This document shows positions 1 to 9,200 of a stretch of DNA of 64,000 nt, in pieces. Every line of letters starts with the position of its first letter. Position 1 is the stretch's first letter. The notes under the pieces are model-generated. The model searched no databases, was not told the DNA's origin, and saw only the letters and a list, made by a program, of their open reading frames with translations. The position numbers and the translations under genes were made by a program. The DNA lies in NCBI GenBank assembly GCA_019634595.1, contig JAHCBC010000005.1, forward strand, positions 1 to 64,000, read 5' to 3'. This DNA is from Akkermansiaceae bacterium (GTDB lineage Bacteria; Verrucomicrobiota; Verrucomicrobiia; Verrucomicrobiales; Akkermansiaceae).

Positions 1-38
1 ATGGAAATGAGCGACATTTCTTCTGCATTTAAGAAGGA

Positions 39-70
39 ATCCGTGTCCATCCGCGTCCATCCGTGGTTCA
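39..70. repeat. Dispersed 'CCATCCGTG' repeat fragment
   Basis: A short tandem of the 10-mer-like unit ATCCGTGTCC / ATCCGCGTCC / ATCCGTGGTT. The same unit recurs in both orientations at 62875-62904 and 63185-63207, and a relative (CATCTGCG units) lies at 34990-35020. Bases 1-127 hold nothing else I can support; the reading frame open from base 1 has no domain and runs antisense into the next gene. Confidence 0.6.
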
Positions 71-127
71 AAATCCAACGATCAGGGTCTATTCTCCCTA
101 ATGTAGGGATCCTGCGGCAAACCGCAC

Positions 128-976
128 TCAACGACGCGTCCGGCGCGCCATCACACCGGACAGGCCGAGCAGCAACAGTCCCGCGGCGGAAGGCTCCGGG
201 ATGAACTCCATCCGCAGGTTGTCCATCGCGCTGATGCCGTTGGTGTTCCTGACGTCATAGGCTGCGAAGGCCGCGGTGTCCGAATAGAGAAAGGAGGCTC
301 CAACCTGGGAGGAGACTACAAGCGGGTTTCCAGCGTTGTTCATGACCACCGCGGTGGACGTGCCGTCCGCCCCGATGGAATAGAGGGTGAGGACGGAAGC
401 GAAGGTATTCGCCGTGTCTGTTTTCACGGTCTCATAGACCAGCCGGTACCAACTGCCCGCAGTGAAGAGGGACTGGTTGAAGGAAAGCGTTTCAACATCC
501 GACGTCCCGCTGCGGAGACGGAGAGCAACGGTGGAGCCTCCGGCGGTCCTGATGATGCTCCCTCCCATGGAATTGCTCGACGACATGGCCGTTCCCTGGG
601 TCGTCACGAAACCGAAATTCAGCACCGTCAGATCCGTTGCCGAGGTATCCGACCAGCGGAAATCCGCACTGGACCGGAAACCCTCGCCGCTGGAAAGCGA
701 CGCCAGATTGATCGCCGAAGTCGCATCCGCCCCCGGACTGGGACGGTAGTATTTGTTGCTGGCGGAGGATCCGACGAGAACGCCCGCTCCTCCGCCGACC
801 CCGGCGGTGGCGTTCCAGGTGAATCCCGGAACCGCTGCATCACTCGCTCCGGCGAAGACGGAAGTCAGGGAAGTGGAGTCTCCTTCAAAATCGGCGAAAT
901 AGGAGGTGATGGCAGCGGAGGAGACAGCGGAAAGGCACAGGAAAACGGCGGTGCCGAACCATGGGGAGCGTTTCAT
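128..976 (-). CDS. PEP-CTERM sorting domain protein
   Basis: Exported protein of 282 residues. An N-terminal signal peptide (about residues 1-22, ending SSA) precedes a body beginning YFADFEGDS, a pattern common in LamG/concanavalin-like secreted proteins. The C-terminus is a textbook PEP-CTERM anchor: P260-E261-P262, a hydrophobic helix of about 15 residues, then a basic RRTRR tail. In this family the tail is recognised and removed by an exosortase, sorting the protein to the cell surface or extracellular matrix. No exosortase is encoded in the window. The gene is divergent from yicC, with about 160 bp between starts. The ligand or role of the body is not recognisable; it could be a carbohydrate-binding or structural protein. 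Confidence 0.9.
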   Translation of the reverse strand: MKRSPWFGTAVFLCLSAVSSAAITSYFADFEGDSTSLTSVFAGASDAAVPGFTWNATAGVGGGAGVLVGSSASNKYYRPSPGADATSAINLASLSSGEGFRSSADFRWSDTSATDLTVLNFGFVTTQGTAMSSSNSMGGSIIRTAGGSTVALRLRSGTSDVETLSFNQSLFTAGSWYRLVYETVKTDTANTFASVLTLYSIGADGTSTAVVMNNAGNPLVVSSQVGASFLYSDTAAFAAYDVRNTNGISAMDNLRMEFIPEPSAAGLLLLGLSGVMARRTRR

Positions 977-1134
977 GAGAAAAGAGCTGGGCTTTTGGAA
1001 GGAGGGGAATCCCTCCAGTGTCTCTTTCTATCAAAAATCCTCCGCTGTCCGGCATCCCCCATTCGTGTGATGTTCGCTCCGGCGGGTGGAAATTCGGTTT
1101 CCCATCCGGCCCGGTCAGCGTGCAGACTCCGCGC

Positions 1135-2010
1135 ATGCAATCCATGACCGGCTTCGGCCGCGGCTCCTCCACCAGCGGCACCTGGCTGGCCAACGTAGAA
1201 ATCAGCTCCGTGAACCGCAAGCAGGCGGAGATCGTGGTGCAGGCACCCCGTGAGCTGAACGAGCTGGAGGCCCGCATCCGGAAACACGCGCTGGCCGCCG
1301 TGGCCCGTGGCCGCGTCCAGATCTCCGTCACGCTGGACCAGCCCGGCCTGACAGCCCAGGCCATCACCATCGACACCGCCCAGGCGCTGGGCTTCGAGAA
1401 CGCCTTCCGGGAGCTGGGCAAGCTGCTGGACCGCGAACTGCTCCCCACCGCATCCGACTTCCTCCGCCAGCCCGGCATCATCGCCACGGGGCGGGTGGAG
1501 ATCGATCCGGAGGCTGCCTGGCTGGCCATCGAGCCAGCGTTGCTGGAGGCGCTGTCCCAGCTCACCGCCATGCGCACGCGCGAGGCGGATGACCTGAAGG
1601 CGGACTTCCTCGCACGGCTCGGCACGCTCGCCTCGCTGGCCGGGAAAATCGCGCTCGATGCCCCGGCTCGGCCCGCCCGGCAACTGGAGCAGCTCCAGAA
1701 GCGCCTGCGCGATTCCGGCCTGGAGATCGATCTCAACGACGAGCGGGTGCTCAAGGAGCTGTCCATCTACGCGGATCGCTGTGACATCACCGAGGAACTG
1801 ACCCGGCTGGACTCCCACTTCGCCAAATTCCGAGAATACCTGGACGCCGCGGAGCCACCCGGACGGCCGCTGGATTTCCTCTGCCAGGAGCTTTTCCGCG
1901 AGTTCAACACCATCGGCTCGAAAGCGAATGACTCAACCATCGCCCAGACCGTCGTGGAGGCGAAGACCGAGCTGGAAAAGATCCGCGAGCAGGTCCAGAA
2001 CGTGGAGTGA
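1135..2010 (+). CDS. yicC: YicC/YloC family endoribonuclease
   Basis: A 291-residue protein of the YicC family, close in length to E. coli YicC (287). I start it at 1135 because the family nearly always begins with a short lead into SMTGFGR, seen here as MQSMTGFGRG; the frame is open further upstream but that extension has no family match. The C-terminus carries the conserved DUF1732 part (RPLDFLCQELFREFNTIGSK, then a KTELEKIREQVQNVE end). YicC proteins are cytoplasmic endoribonucleases implicated in small-RNA turnover. In many bacteria yicC sits next to gmk; here gmk lies about 60 kb away. A weak GC hairpin follows at 2028-2040. Confidence 0.95.
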   Translation: MQSMTGFGRGSSTSGTWLANVEISSVNRKQAEIVVQAPRELNELEARIRKHALAAVARGRVQISVTLDQPGLTAQAITIDTAQALGFENAFRELGKLLDRELLPTASDFLRQPGIIATGRVEIDPEAAWLAIEPALLEALSQLTAMRTREADDLKADFLARLGTLASLAGKIALDAPARPARQLEQLQKRLRDSGLEIDLNDERVLKELSIYADRCDITEELTRLDSHFAKFREYLDAAEPPGRPLDFLCQELFREFNTIGSKANDSTIAQTVVEAKTELEKIREQVQNVE

Positions 2011-2077
2011 CCAAAGGGGACCCGAACGCGGCAAGGCCGCCTCATTTCGGCCACTGCTTGGAGGAAAGCGAGTGGAT

Positions 2078-2198
2078 TACCACTGATTTCACTGATTCAC
2101 TGATTTAAATGAATAGGTGAATGAAGCGGTTTTGCGGCAATCACCGCGGCCGTATGATTCGACTCTGAATCAGTAAATCAGTGAAATCAGTTGTGATC
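2078..2198. repeat. Long inverted repeat (CACTGATTTCACTGATT type)
   Basis: The left arm at 2078-2106 (ACCACTGATTTCACTGATTC...) and the right arm at 2168-2198 (...AATCAGTGAAATCAGTTGT) are near-perfect inverted copies separated by about 60 bases. The element fills most of the 313-base gap between yicC and the first glycosyltransferase and is AT-rich against its surroundings. Each arm also contains internal CACTGATT iterations. Function unknown; it could fold as a transcript-end hairpin or be a small non-autonomous element. Confidence 0.75.
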
Positions 2199-2323
2199 CT
2201 TCCCATTTTCCCGGGGGAGGTTCCGAAATGGGTGACCTTGCGAAACGCCCCCCTATACGCGATCACGTGCCGCGCCGCTTTTGACACCCGCACGGTTGGT
2301 CCGCTACGCTCCGGAATCCCCCC

Positions 2324-3523
2324 ATGAGAATCGTCATCCACGATTACGCAGGCCACACCTTCGCCCCGTCCCTTAGCCGGGAGCTGGCGGCGCGCGGCCA
2401 CCAGGTCGTCCATGCCTTCGCCGGTTCCCTGCAGACCCCGCGTGGGGAACTCCGCGTGCGCGATGGTGATCCCGCCACCCTTTCCTTCCACGAAGTGCCG
2501 ATGGATGCGGAATACGTCCGCTACAAATATTCTTTCCTGCGGCGGAGGAAGATGGAGATCGAGTATGGCAGACAGGCCGCCCGCTTCATCAGCGAATGGA
2601 AGCCTGACGCGGTGATCTCCGGGAACACACCGACGGAGGCGCAGGGACCCATCGTCCGGGCCACCGTGCGCGGCGGAGGTAGGTTCCACTACTGGGTGCA
2701 GGATTTCTACAGCCTGGCGGTGGACAAGCTGGTGCGGAAGAAACTGCCGCTCGCCGGTATCCCCATCGGCGCGTGGTACCGCAGCCTCGACCGCCGCCAG
2801 TTCCGGGACAGCGCGAAGGTCATCGCCATCACGGAGGACTTCGCCCCGGTGCTTTCAAAGGAATTCGGCGTGGAGGCGGAGCGCGTGGCGGTGATCCCGA
2901 ACTGGGCGCTCATCGAGGAAATCCCCTCCCTGCCGAAGGACAATCCCTGGTCGCGGAAACACGGGCTGCACGACAAGTTCGTTTTCCTTTATACCGGGAC
3001 CATCGGCATGAAGCACAACCCCGGACTGCTGCTGGAGCTGGCCCGCCACCATGCGGGCGATCCGGAGGTGCGGGTGGTGGTGGTTTCCGAGGGCATCGGC
3101 TCCGAATGGCTGCGCGGGCAGTCCGCGAAGGAGAATCTCACGAACCTGATCCTGCTGCCCTACCAACCATTTCCGGACCTGCCGTCCGTGATGGCCGCCG
3201 GGGATGTGCTGACCGCCATCCTGGAACCGGATGCCGGTGAATTCTCCGTCCCGTCGAAAACGCTCAGCTATCTCTGCGCGGAGCGTCCGCTGCTGCTGGC
3301 CATGCCCGCCGGCAACCTGGCCGCCCGCATCACCACGCGCAACGATGCAGGGCTGGTGGTCCCGCCGCATGACACCGCCGCCTTCGTCGCCGCGGCGGCG
3401 TCCCTACGTGACTCCCCGGAAAGGCGTGGTGAACTGGCCCGCAACGCGCGCGCCTATGCGGAGCGGACTTTCCCCATCGCGCGGACCGCACAGGCATTCG
3501 AGGATCTGCTCACTTCCCGTTGA
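2324..3523 (+). CDS. Glycosyltransferase family 4 (WcaI-like)
   Basis: A 399-residue cytoplasmic glycosyltransferase with the GT-B layout of family GT4. The N-terminal acceptor half starts MRIVIHDYAGHTFAPSLSREL, where the nucleotide-fold strand and the Arg/Leu-rich helix typical of WcaI-like enzymes can be seen. The C-terminal donor half has FLYTGTIGMKHN (about residues 220-232) and the nucleotide-sugar region PSKTLSYLCAERPLL followed by GLVVPP. It should transfer a sugar from an activated donor to a growing surface polysaccharide. Its stop overlaps the next start by 4 bases (ATGA), so it is translationally coupled to the polymerase/ligase-like gene. Sugar specificity cannot be read from the sequence. 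Confidence 0.85.
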   Translation: MRIVIHDYAGHTFAPSLSRELAARGHQVVHAFAGSLQTPRGELRVRDGDPATLSFHEVPMDAEYVRYKYSFLRRRKMEIEYGRQAARFISEWKPDAVISGNTPTEAQGPIVRATVRGGGRFHYWVQDFYSLAVDKLVRKKLPLAGIPIGAWYRSLDRRQFRDSAKVIAITEDFAPVLSKEFGVEAERVAVIPNWALIEEIPSLPKDNPWSRKHGLHDKFVFLYTGTIGMKHNPGLLLELARHHAGDPEVRVVVVSEGIGSEWLRGQSAKENLTNLILLPYQPFPDLPSVMAAGDVLTAILEPDAGEFSVPSKTLSYLCAERPLLLAMPAGNLAARITTRNDAGLVVPPHDTAAFVAAAASLRDSPERRGELARNARAYAERTFPIARTAQAFEDLLTSR

Positions 3524-4929
3524 TGCTCTCCATCCTGGCAGACCATGGACTGCTGCCCCGCTGGCTCCGGCCATGGAGCGGGGAGGAGGATGCCGTGGCC
3601 ATCCCCCGGACATGGAGCGCGGTGTGGATCGAGCGGCTGCTGTGGGTGTTCATGATTTCCTTCGCCTTCGACTACCGTGCGTCGGACACGCGGACGGGCG
3701 GCGCGGGCATCGACCAGATCCTCTTCCTGCTGACATGGGCGGGGTCCACCGGCTGCATCTTCCTGCTCGGCTGGAGGTTCCTGCTGGTGCGTCCCATCGC
3801 ATGGTTCATCCTGCTGTGGGGTGGGTTTCTGGCGTTCATGATCGGGAACGCGGCGCTCCAGGGTGTGCCGTTCGAGCGGTGGTTCCGCATGGTGCTGCCG
3901 CTGATCTTCCTTTTCTCCGGCATCATGAACGCCCACATCGCCAGTTGTGCGGGCATCCGCCCGTCGCGGATCGTCGGGCCGGTTTTCGTCGCCGCGTGCA
4001 TCAATGTGATCTGGCGGATCATCCATGGTTTCCTGTTCAAGGAGGTGACGCTGGAGACGGTCCGGATCGAGGTGCAGAGTCCGTCGGGCAACTGGCTGGC
4101 CGCATGGATCGGCTGTGCGCTGCTGCTGCGCCGCCGGTTCCACTGGAGCCTGCTGGTCGCCATCGGCGTGCTGTTCATCGGCGTCTTCATCACCGTCACG
4201 CGGTCACTGCTGTTCCCGGTGTTCGCCTCCGCGCTGGCGAGCGGCTTCTGTTTCATGATGGGCATCCGCTGGCGCCAGTTCCAGTGGATCGATCTGGTGA
4301 AGCGGTTGCTGCCGGTGGCCGTTGCCTGTGTGGCGGGACTGACCCTGCTGGGGCTGGCCGCAGTGTTCCAGCCGCGCATGATCGAGCGGTGGAACGAGCG
4401 GCTGTTCCACCTGGCGGATGACCGGAACCTGACGGCGGACATTTCCTACCTCACGCGGAAGGCGGAGGCGGACTCCATCGCCAAGATCCTCGGGGATGAG
4501 CCATATCATTTCATAAACGGCATGGGGATCGGCGCGTCCTACAACTGGGATGCCGCCTACATGCCGGAAATCTTCCTCGTCTTTCCGGAGGACAGCGAGC
4601 TGGGCGTGGATGTCTGGACCATCGGCCACTCCACATGGAGCTACGCGCTGTTCACCGGCGGCATCATCGCGCTGGCGGGATACGCCGCGCTCAACATCGG
4701 CACGCTGATGACCAGCATCCGCGCCGCGCGGGCCAACGCGTCGGATCCCGGGCCGGACCAGTGGCTCGCCTTCCTGCCATTCATCGCCACCTGCTGCGTG
4801 CTGAGCGAAACCCTGACGTCGAACCCGTTCAACGAGCGGCTCGCGGGCATGACCTTCGGGATGATGGTGGGGATGCTGCAGGCCTTCTACATCCGCGCCT
4901 CCTGGATCCACCGCAGCCTTCCCGCCTGA
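3520..4929 (+). CDS. O-antigen ligase / polymerase-like membrane protein
   Basis: A 469-residue integral membrane protein with about 11-12 hydrophobic segments spread over the whole length and one larger hydrophilic stretch (about residues 290-375) before the last helices. That is the topology of Wzy polymerases and WaaL-type ligases, whose large periplasmic loop carries the active site. A conserved-looking TRSLLFPVF segment and an HSTWSYALF segment flank that loop. Such proteins polymerise or ligate polysaccharide repeat units at the periplasmic face of the inner membrane. It sits between two glycosyltransferases with 4-base overlap upstream and 8 bases downstream. Polymerase versus ligase cannot be decided. 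Confidence 0.8.
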   Translation: MMLSILADHGLLPRWLRPWSGEEDAVAIPRTWSAVWIERLLWVFMISFAFDYRASDTRTGGAGIDQILFLLTWAGSTGCIFLLGWRFLLVRPIAWFILLWGGFLAFMIGNAALQGVPFERWFRMVLPLIFLFSGIMNAHIASCAGIRPSRIVGPVFVAACINVIWRIIHGFLFKEVTLETVRIEVQSPSGNWLAAWIGCALLLRRRFHWSLLVAIGVLFIGVFITVTRSLLFPVFASALASGFCFMMGIRWRQFQWIDLVKRLLPVAVACVAGLTLLGLAAVFQPRMIERWNERLFHLADDRNLTADISYLTRKAEADSIAKILGDEPYHFINGMGIGASYNWDAAYMPEIFLVFPEDSELGVDVWTIGHSTWSYALFTGGIIALAGYAALNIGTLMTSIRAARANASDPGPDQWLAFLPFIATCCVLSETLTSNPFNERLAGMTFGMMVGMLQAFYIRASWIHRSLPA

Positions 4930-4937
4930 CCCACCCC

Positions 4938-6182
4938 ATGTCTCCGCATTCCGGAAAACTCATCGTCGTGGCGGATCCCATCTGGATCGGCCACCACCCG
5001 ATGTACTTCGCCCAGTTCACCGCGGCCTTCCTCCGCCTGGGCGCGCATGTGATCGCGCTGTGCCCCGAGCCGGAGGAAGCCCGCCGGGAGATCCTGGGTG
5101 CGGTGTCCCCGGAGGTGGCAGCGGACCTGGACCGCCATGTCACCATCGGGAAAATAGAACCGGCGCGGAGAAGCCTTCTCGGCGGGCGGTTCGAGGGGGA
5201 TCCGGTGCGGACCACCCAGCGCTGGATGCAGGTGCAGCGGGAGATCGCCCGGGCTGAGGGTCTGCTCGGCCGCAGGGTGGATCTGGTCTATTTCCCCTAT
5301 CTCGATACCTATTTGCGCTTCCTGCCGGTAAGCCTGGCTCCGGAGATCCTGCTGGGCAGGCCGTGGGCGGGACTCTATCTGCGGAACCACCACCACGCAG
5401 CGCCGCCCTCCCTGAAGCAAGCCGTGGTCATGCTGGGCAAAGGGGACGCGCTGCTGCGGTCCGCCTCCTGCCGCGGTATCGGCGTGCTGGATGAACGCTT
5501 CATCCCGCAGATGGAACGCTTCACCTGCAGGACCGTGCGGATGTTTCCGGACTTCACGGACACGACATTGCCGGAAGAACCATCGGCGCTCGCACGGGAG
5601 ATCATGACGAAGGCGGGCGGACGCACCATCATCGGCATGATCGGACTGGAGCGGAGGAAAGGCCTGCTGACGCTGCTGCGCGCGGCGGAGCTGGCGAAGC
5701 TACGGGATCTGCCGTACTACCTCGTGGGTGGGGGGCGGATCTTCCGGCAGGAATACAGCGTGGAGGAATGGGAAGAGATCGGTAAGCTGGCGGGCGGAGG
5801 ATTGGAAAATCTCCATCTGGACCTGCAGGCCGGGCGCATCCCCACGGAGGCGGAGTTCAACTCGCTGTTCTCCACCTTCTCCGTCGCGTGGGCCGCCTAT
5901 GAGAACTTCCAGGGCAGCAGCAACACGCTGGGCAAGGCGGCGGCGTTCCGCATTCCCTGCCTGGCCAGTGAGGGCGGCTGCGTGGGGCATCGGGTGGATG
6001 CCTACGGGACGGGGCTGACCATTCCGCAGGGAGACGCGGAGCGGGCGCTGGAGGCCATTCCCCATCTGCGGGAGGGGACCAACTGGAACGGCCGGCCACT
6101 GGCCCTGCGGCACGCGGATTTCCAGGCGGATCATTCGCTTGTGCGGCTGGATGAGTTGCTGGGGGAGATCGGGGTGGGGTAG
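4938..6182 (+). CDS. Glycosyltransferase, third gene of polysaccharide cluster
   Basis: A 414-residue soluble protein. I start it at 4938 (MSPHSGKLIVVADPIW), 8 bases after the preceding stop; the longer frame would overlap the membrane protein gene. The layout suggests a GT-B glycosyltransferase: an N-terminal IWIGHHPMYF segment, then IIGMIGLERRKGLLTLL (about residues 235-250), typical of the donor-half entry strand of GT4 proteins, and NTLGKAAAFRIPCLAS near residue 335, equivalent to the E-x7-E region though without both acids. No family is confidently recognised. The TAG stop lies within the first bases of a family-B repeat (6180-6282). Confidence 0.7.
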   Translation: MSPHSGKLIVVADPIWIGHHPMYFAQFTAAFLRLGAHVIALCPEPEEARREILGAVSPEVAADLDRHVTIGKIEPARRSLLGGRFEGDPVRTTQRWMQVQREIARAEGLLGRRVDLVYFPYLDTYLRFLPVSLAPEILLGRPWAGLYLRNHHHAAPPSLKQAVVMLGKGDALLRSASCRGIGVLDERFIPQMERFTCRTVRMFPDFTDTTLPEEPSALAREIMTKAGGRTIIGMIGLERRKGLLTLLRAAELAKLRDLPYYLVGGGRIFRQEYSVEEWEEIGKLAGGGLENLHLDLQAGRIPTEAEFNSLFSTFSVAWAAYENFQGSSNTLGKAAAFRIPCLASEGGCVGHRVDAYGTGLTIPQGDAERALEAIPHLREGTNWNGRPLALRHADFQADHSLVRLDELLGEIGVG

Positions 6183-6282
6183 GGGAAGTCGAGGGACTTC
6201 CGGCTAGGGGAAGCCCACAGAAGACCGGAGCGATTTCGTCGGATGACATGCACTCCGCCGAATCTCTCACGAGATTCGCTAC
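6180..6282. repeat. Family-B composite repeat, copy 1
   Basis: Two palindromes in opposite orientation about 60 bases apart: GAAGTC-GAG-GGACTTC at the left and AATCTC-TCAC-GAGATT at the right, the latter within CCGCCGAATCTCTCACGAG. The element begins in the stop codon of the preceding glycosyltransferase and ends before the stop of the CotH gene, so it fills the space between two convergent genes. Confidence 0.8.
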
Positions 6283-6297
6283 GCGTGCGATCCGCTG

Positions 6298-9200
6298 CTA
6301 CCTCACCCGCAGCCGGGCGAACCACTTCGCGGGCATCTGTGCCGCTGGAAGGGCGCTGCGGTAGGTGACGATGGCCGTGCCGTCCGGCTGCCGCCGCGTG
6401 CTGACGTAAACCAGATCCGTGGTGCTCCAGTCATCGGCCAGGGTCAGGCTGCTTTCCGCGATGTAGTCCACCCCCGCCACCGCCAGGTTGCGGCGGAAGG
6501 TGAAGAACGCGTAAGCCTCCTCCGTGCCTCCTTCCGGAGTGAAAGGCGCGACGGAGAACTGCGGCAGCGTCCGCCCGCCGATGGCGGCTTCCAGGAAGTT
6601 GGAAAGGCCATCGCCATTGCTGTCGCCGCCCGGGTCGAGCACGGGCGGCAGGTGGTCACCGTATCCGGGGGTTCCTTTCGCGGCGGCGCTGGCGTGCCAG
6701 TTGGTGGGGACGGTGTGGTCCAGATCCGCCACGGCTTTCAAGACCATGCTGGCGCCCGTGCCGTCGGCATCCACCGGCCACGGCTCGGAGTCCATGTAGG
6801 TGAAACGCCGGATCACCGCGCCGGTGGCGTCCAGCACGCTCACTGTTTCCGAACTGTTGTTGAAGTTGCCCGTGTACTGTCCGGCGACGGGCAGGACGGG
6901 CGCGGGCACGACGTCACCCGGAGGAGGATACCTCACCGCAAAGGCCGCCGCATTTGCCACCACCAGCACCCGCGCTCCGGGAGCGAGCGTGCGCAGGCCG
7001 ACGGGTGCGTTGTCGAAGGAAAATGTCACCGCGTCCGCCAGGGTGACACCGGACAGGTCGATGGTCTGCGTGCCGATGTTCGCCAGCTCGATGTATTCGA
7101 AATCATTGTCCACATATCCGGCCTCTTCCGGTGTGGAAGGGTCCGCCGGATGATACATCAGCTCCGTCACCACCAGGTTCGCCGCGGCGGCGGGGACGGT
7201 GGCAACCTGGAGGGTCGCCTGCGTGAGCGGACTCCACTCGCTTCCATTCCTGACACGGGCGCGCACGACGTGCACCCCGGGCGTGGATGACACCGGCGTG
7301 CCCGCCACGGGTGAGAGCGCGCGCACGCGTAGGTCGAAGGACAGGTCGTTCGCCTTCGCCACGCCGTTCGCATGGGTGTACTGGTGCACCTCGATGGCGA
7401 TGGTGTTGCTGCCCTCCCGCAGCACGCCGGGCGGGCAGAGCCAGGTCATCCACTCCGTCTCATGTCCTTTGTCGATCACCGCCGTGGCGGATGTGGCATG
7501 GGTGACGGGCGTGGGGGCGAAGGGCATGCCCACGCGCCGCAGCTCCACCCCGTTCAGCCACACCACCGCGCCATCGTCGGCCAGCAGGTCGAACCGGACG
7601 GCATTCATCGAACCGGTGCCGGATGCGTTGAACGTCCTGCGGAAATACGTGGTGCCGGTCTGCGTCTGCTCGCGGACGGAGGAAACATCCGCCCAGCCGG
7701 AGTCATCGAAGCCGTCCCCGCGCCATGCGACCGGCAGGCTGGAGGAGGCCGAGAATTTCCACGTGGCCCCCACCGGCAGCAGTTCCACCTGGGCCGTCTG
7801 CGTGGCGGAGGCGGTGACCGCCGCCGGGCTGACCGCGCCTCCCGGCTCCCTCGGGTCCGGCCCGTCGATGGTGTAGAGCACCTCCGCCGTATCCGGATTC
7901 GGGTTCGCCAGCCCGAAGGATGAGCCGCCGGAGAAGGTGACGCGTGGAGGCCGCGCGACCACACTGGCCACGGACCCCGCCGTGGTGGTGGGTGTGGTGG
8001 CCATGCTCTGCGTGTCCATCCATTCCAGCCGCGCCTGCAGCCATTGTTTCAACAGTGAAACCTCATGGGCATGGGTGGTGCGGTCCTGCCAGCCGATGGG
8101 GGTGGTCCAGACGTAGGTGCCGAGGATCTGCCAGCGGGAGAAGTGGCGGCCCGCCGGGCTTTCCACGCTGGGCGTGCTGTTCGGCCAGGTGCCCGTGCCA
8201 TTCGTCACCGGAGTGGAGAGACCGGCGGTGAGCTGCGCGGCCAGACCATCCACCCGTGCCGCCACCGCCTCATCCGTCAGCACGCCCGCACGTTTTTCCC
8301 ACCAGCGGTCCCAGTAGCCGCGGCGGAACTCCGGGTCCTGGAACAGGCGCGGGAACCATGGGTAGTGGGACGGGCCTTTCTGCGACAGCCAGTCGTCGAA
8401 CAGGCGGATCCAGTGCCAGCCCTCGCCCGGTCCCTGTCCCGGCTGGGCGCTGCCGCCGCTCTCCGTCTCGCTGTTGTTGGCGAAGGAAAGGTTGAAGTCC
8501 CACATGGGGAGCGCCTTCACCTTCTGGCCGCGTTTCTTGTGGAAATAGTTGCTGTTCTGGTAGGCGTCCGTCTGCCGGGCGAACTCCGCCATGAGATGCC
8601 AGTCCTGGAAGGAAGTCGGGTCGATGTAGGCGGCGTAGCCCGTCGCGGGATCCGCAAAGCCGCTGCCGGAAAGCGCGGCCTCGAAGCCGTTCATGTAGGT
8701 CCGCAGATAGTTGAGCTGCGCGCCGGTCGGCGTGCCCGGCTCCACCATGTCCAGCGGCTGGCCGCCCCACGCGCTGGACGTGGTGGTGGAGAAGCCGTTG
8801 TCATACGGCGGCTTGTCCTTGGAGAAGATGTAACCGCCGGTGATGTCCGTGGCCAGCGGCGTGAGTTCCTCCACATCCACCCGCTCCGCATCCCGCTTGA
8901 TCTTCTCCACCAGCACATAGACACCACGGTAGTCCGCGTGGTCCAGGGTGGTCCCGGCCTGGTTGAAGAACACCTCCACGAACCGCGTGCGCATCCCCGC
9001 GCCCGGACCCGCCCAGTCCCGCGCCAGCCCGTAGGCCAGCGCGTTGCGCATGAGGCTCTTGTCATTCCATGGCGCGTGCAGCACCCAGTCCGCGCCCTCC
9101 GGCATGCCCAGCAGGGAGACTTTCTCATCTTCGTCGATGTGGTCGCGCCACAGTTCCCAGGCATACTGCCGCTGCGGGAAGGTGGCGGAGGACTGCCCGC

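Noticed and set aside
1..204. 67-codon open frame at the window start
   Set aside because: It runs over a dispersed repeat and into the antisense strand of the PEP-CTERM gene; no domain or start context.
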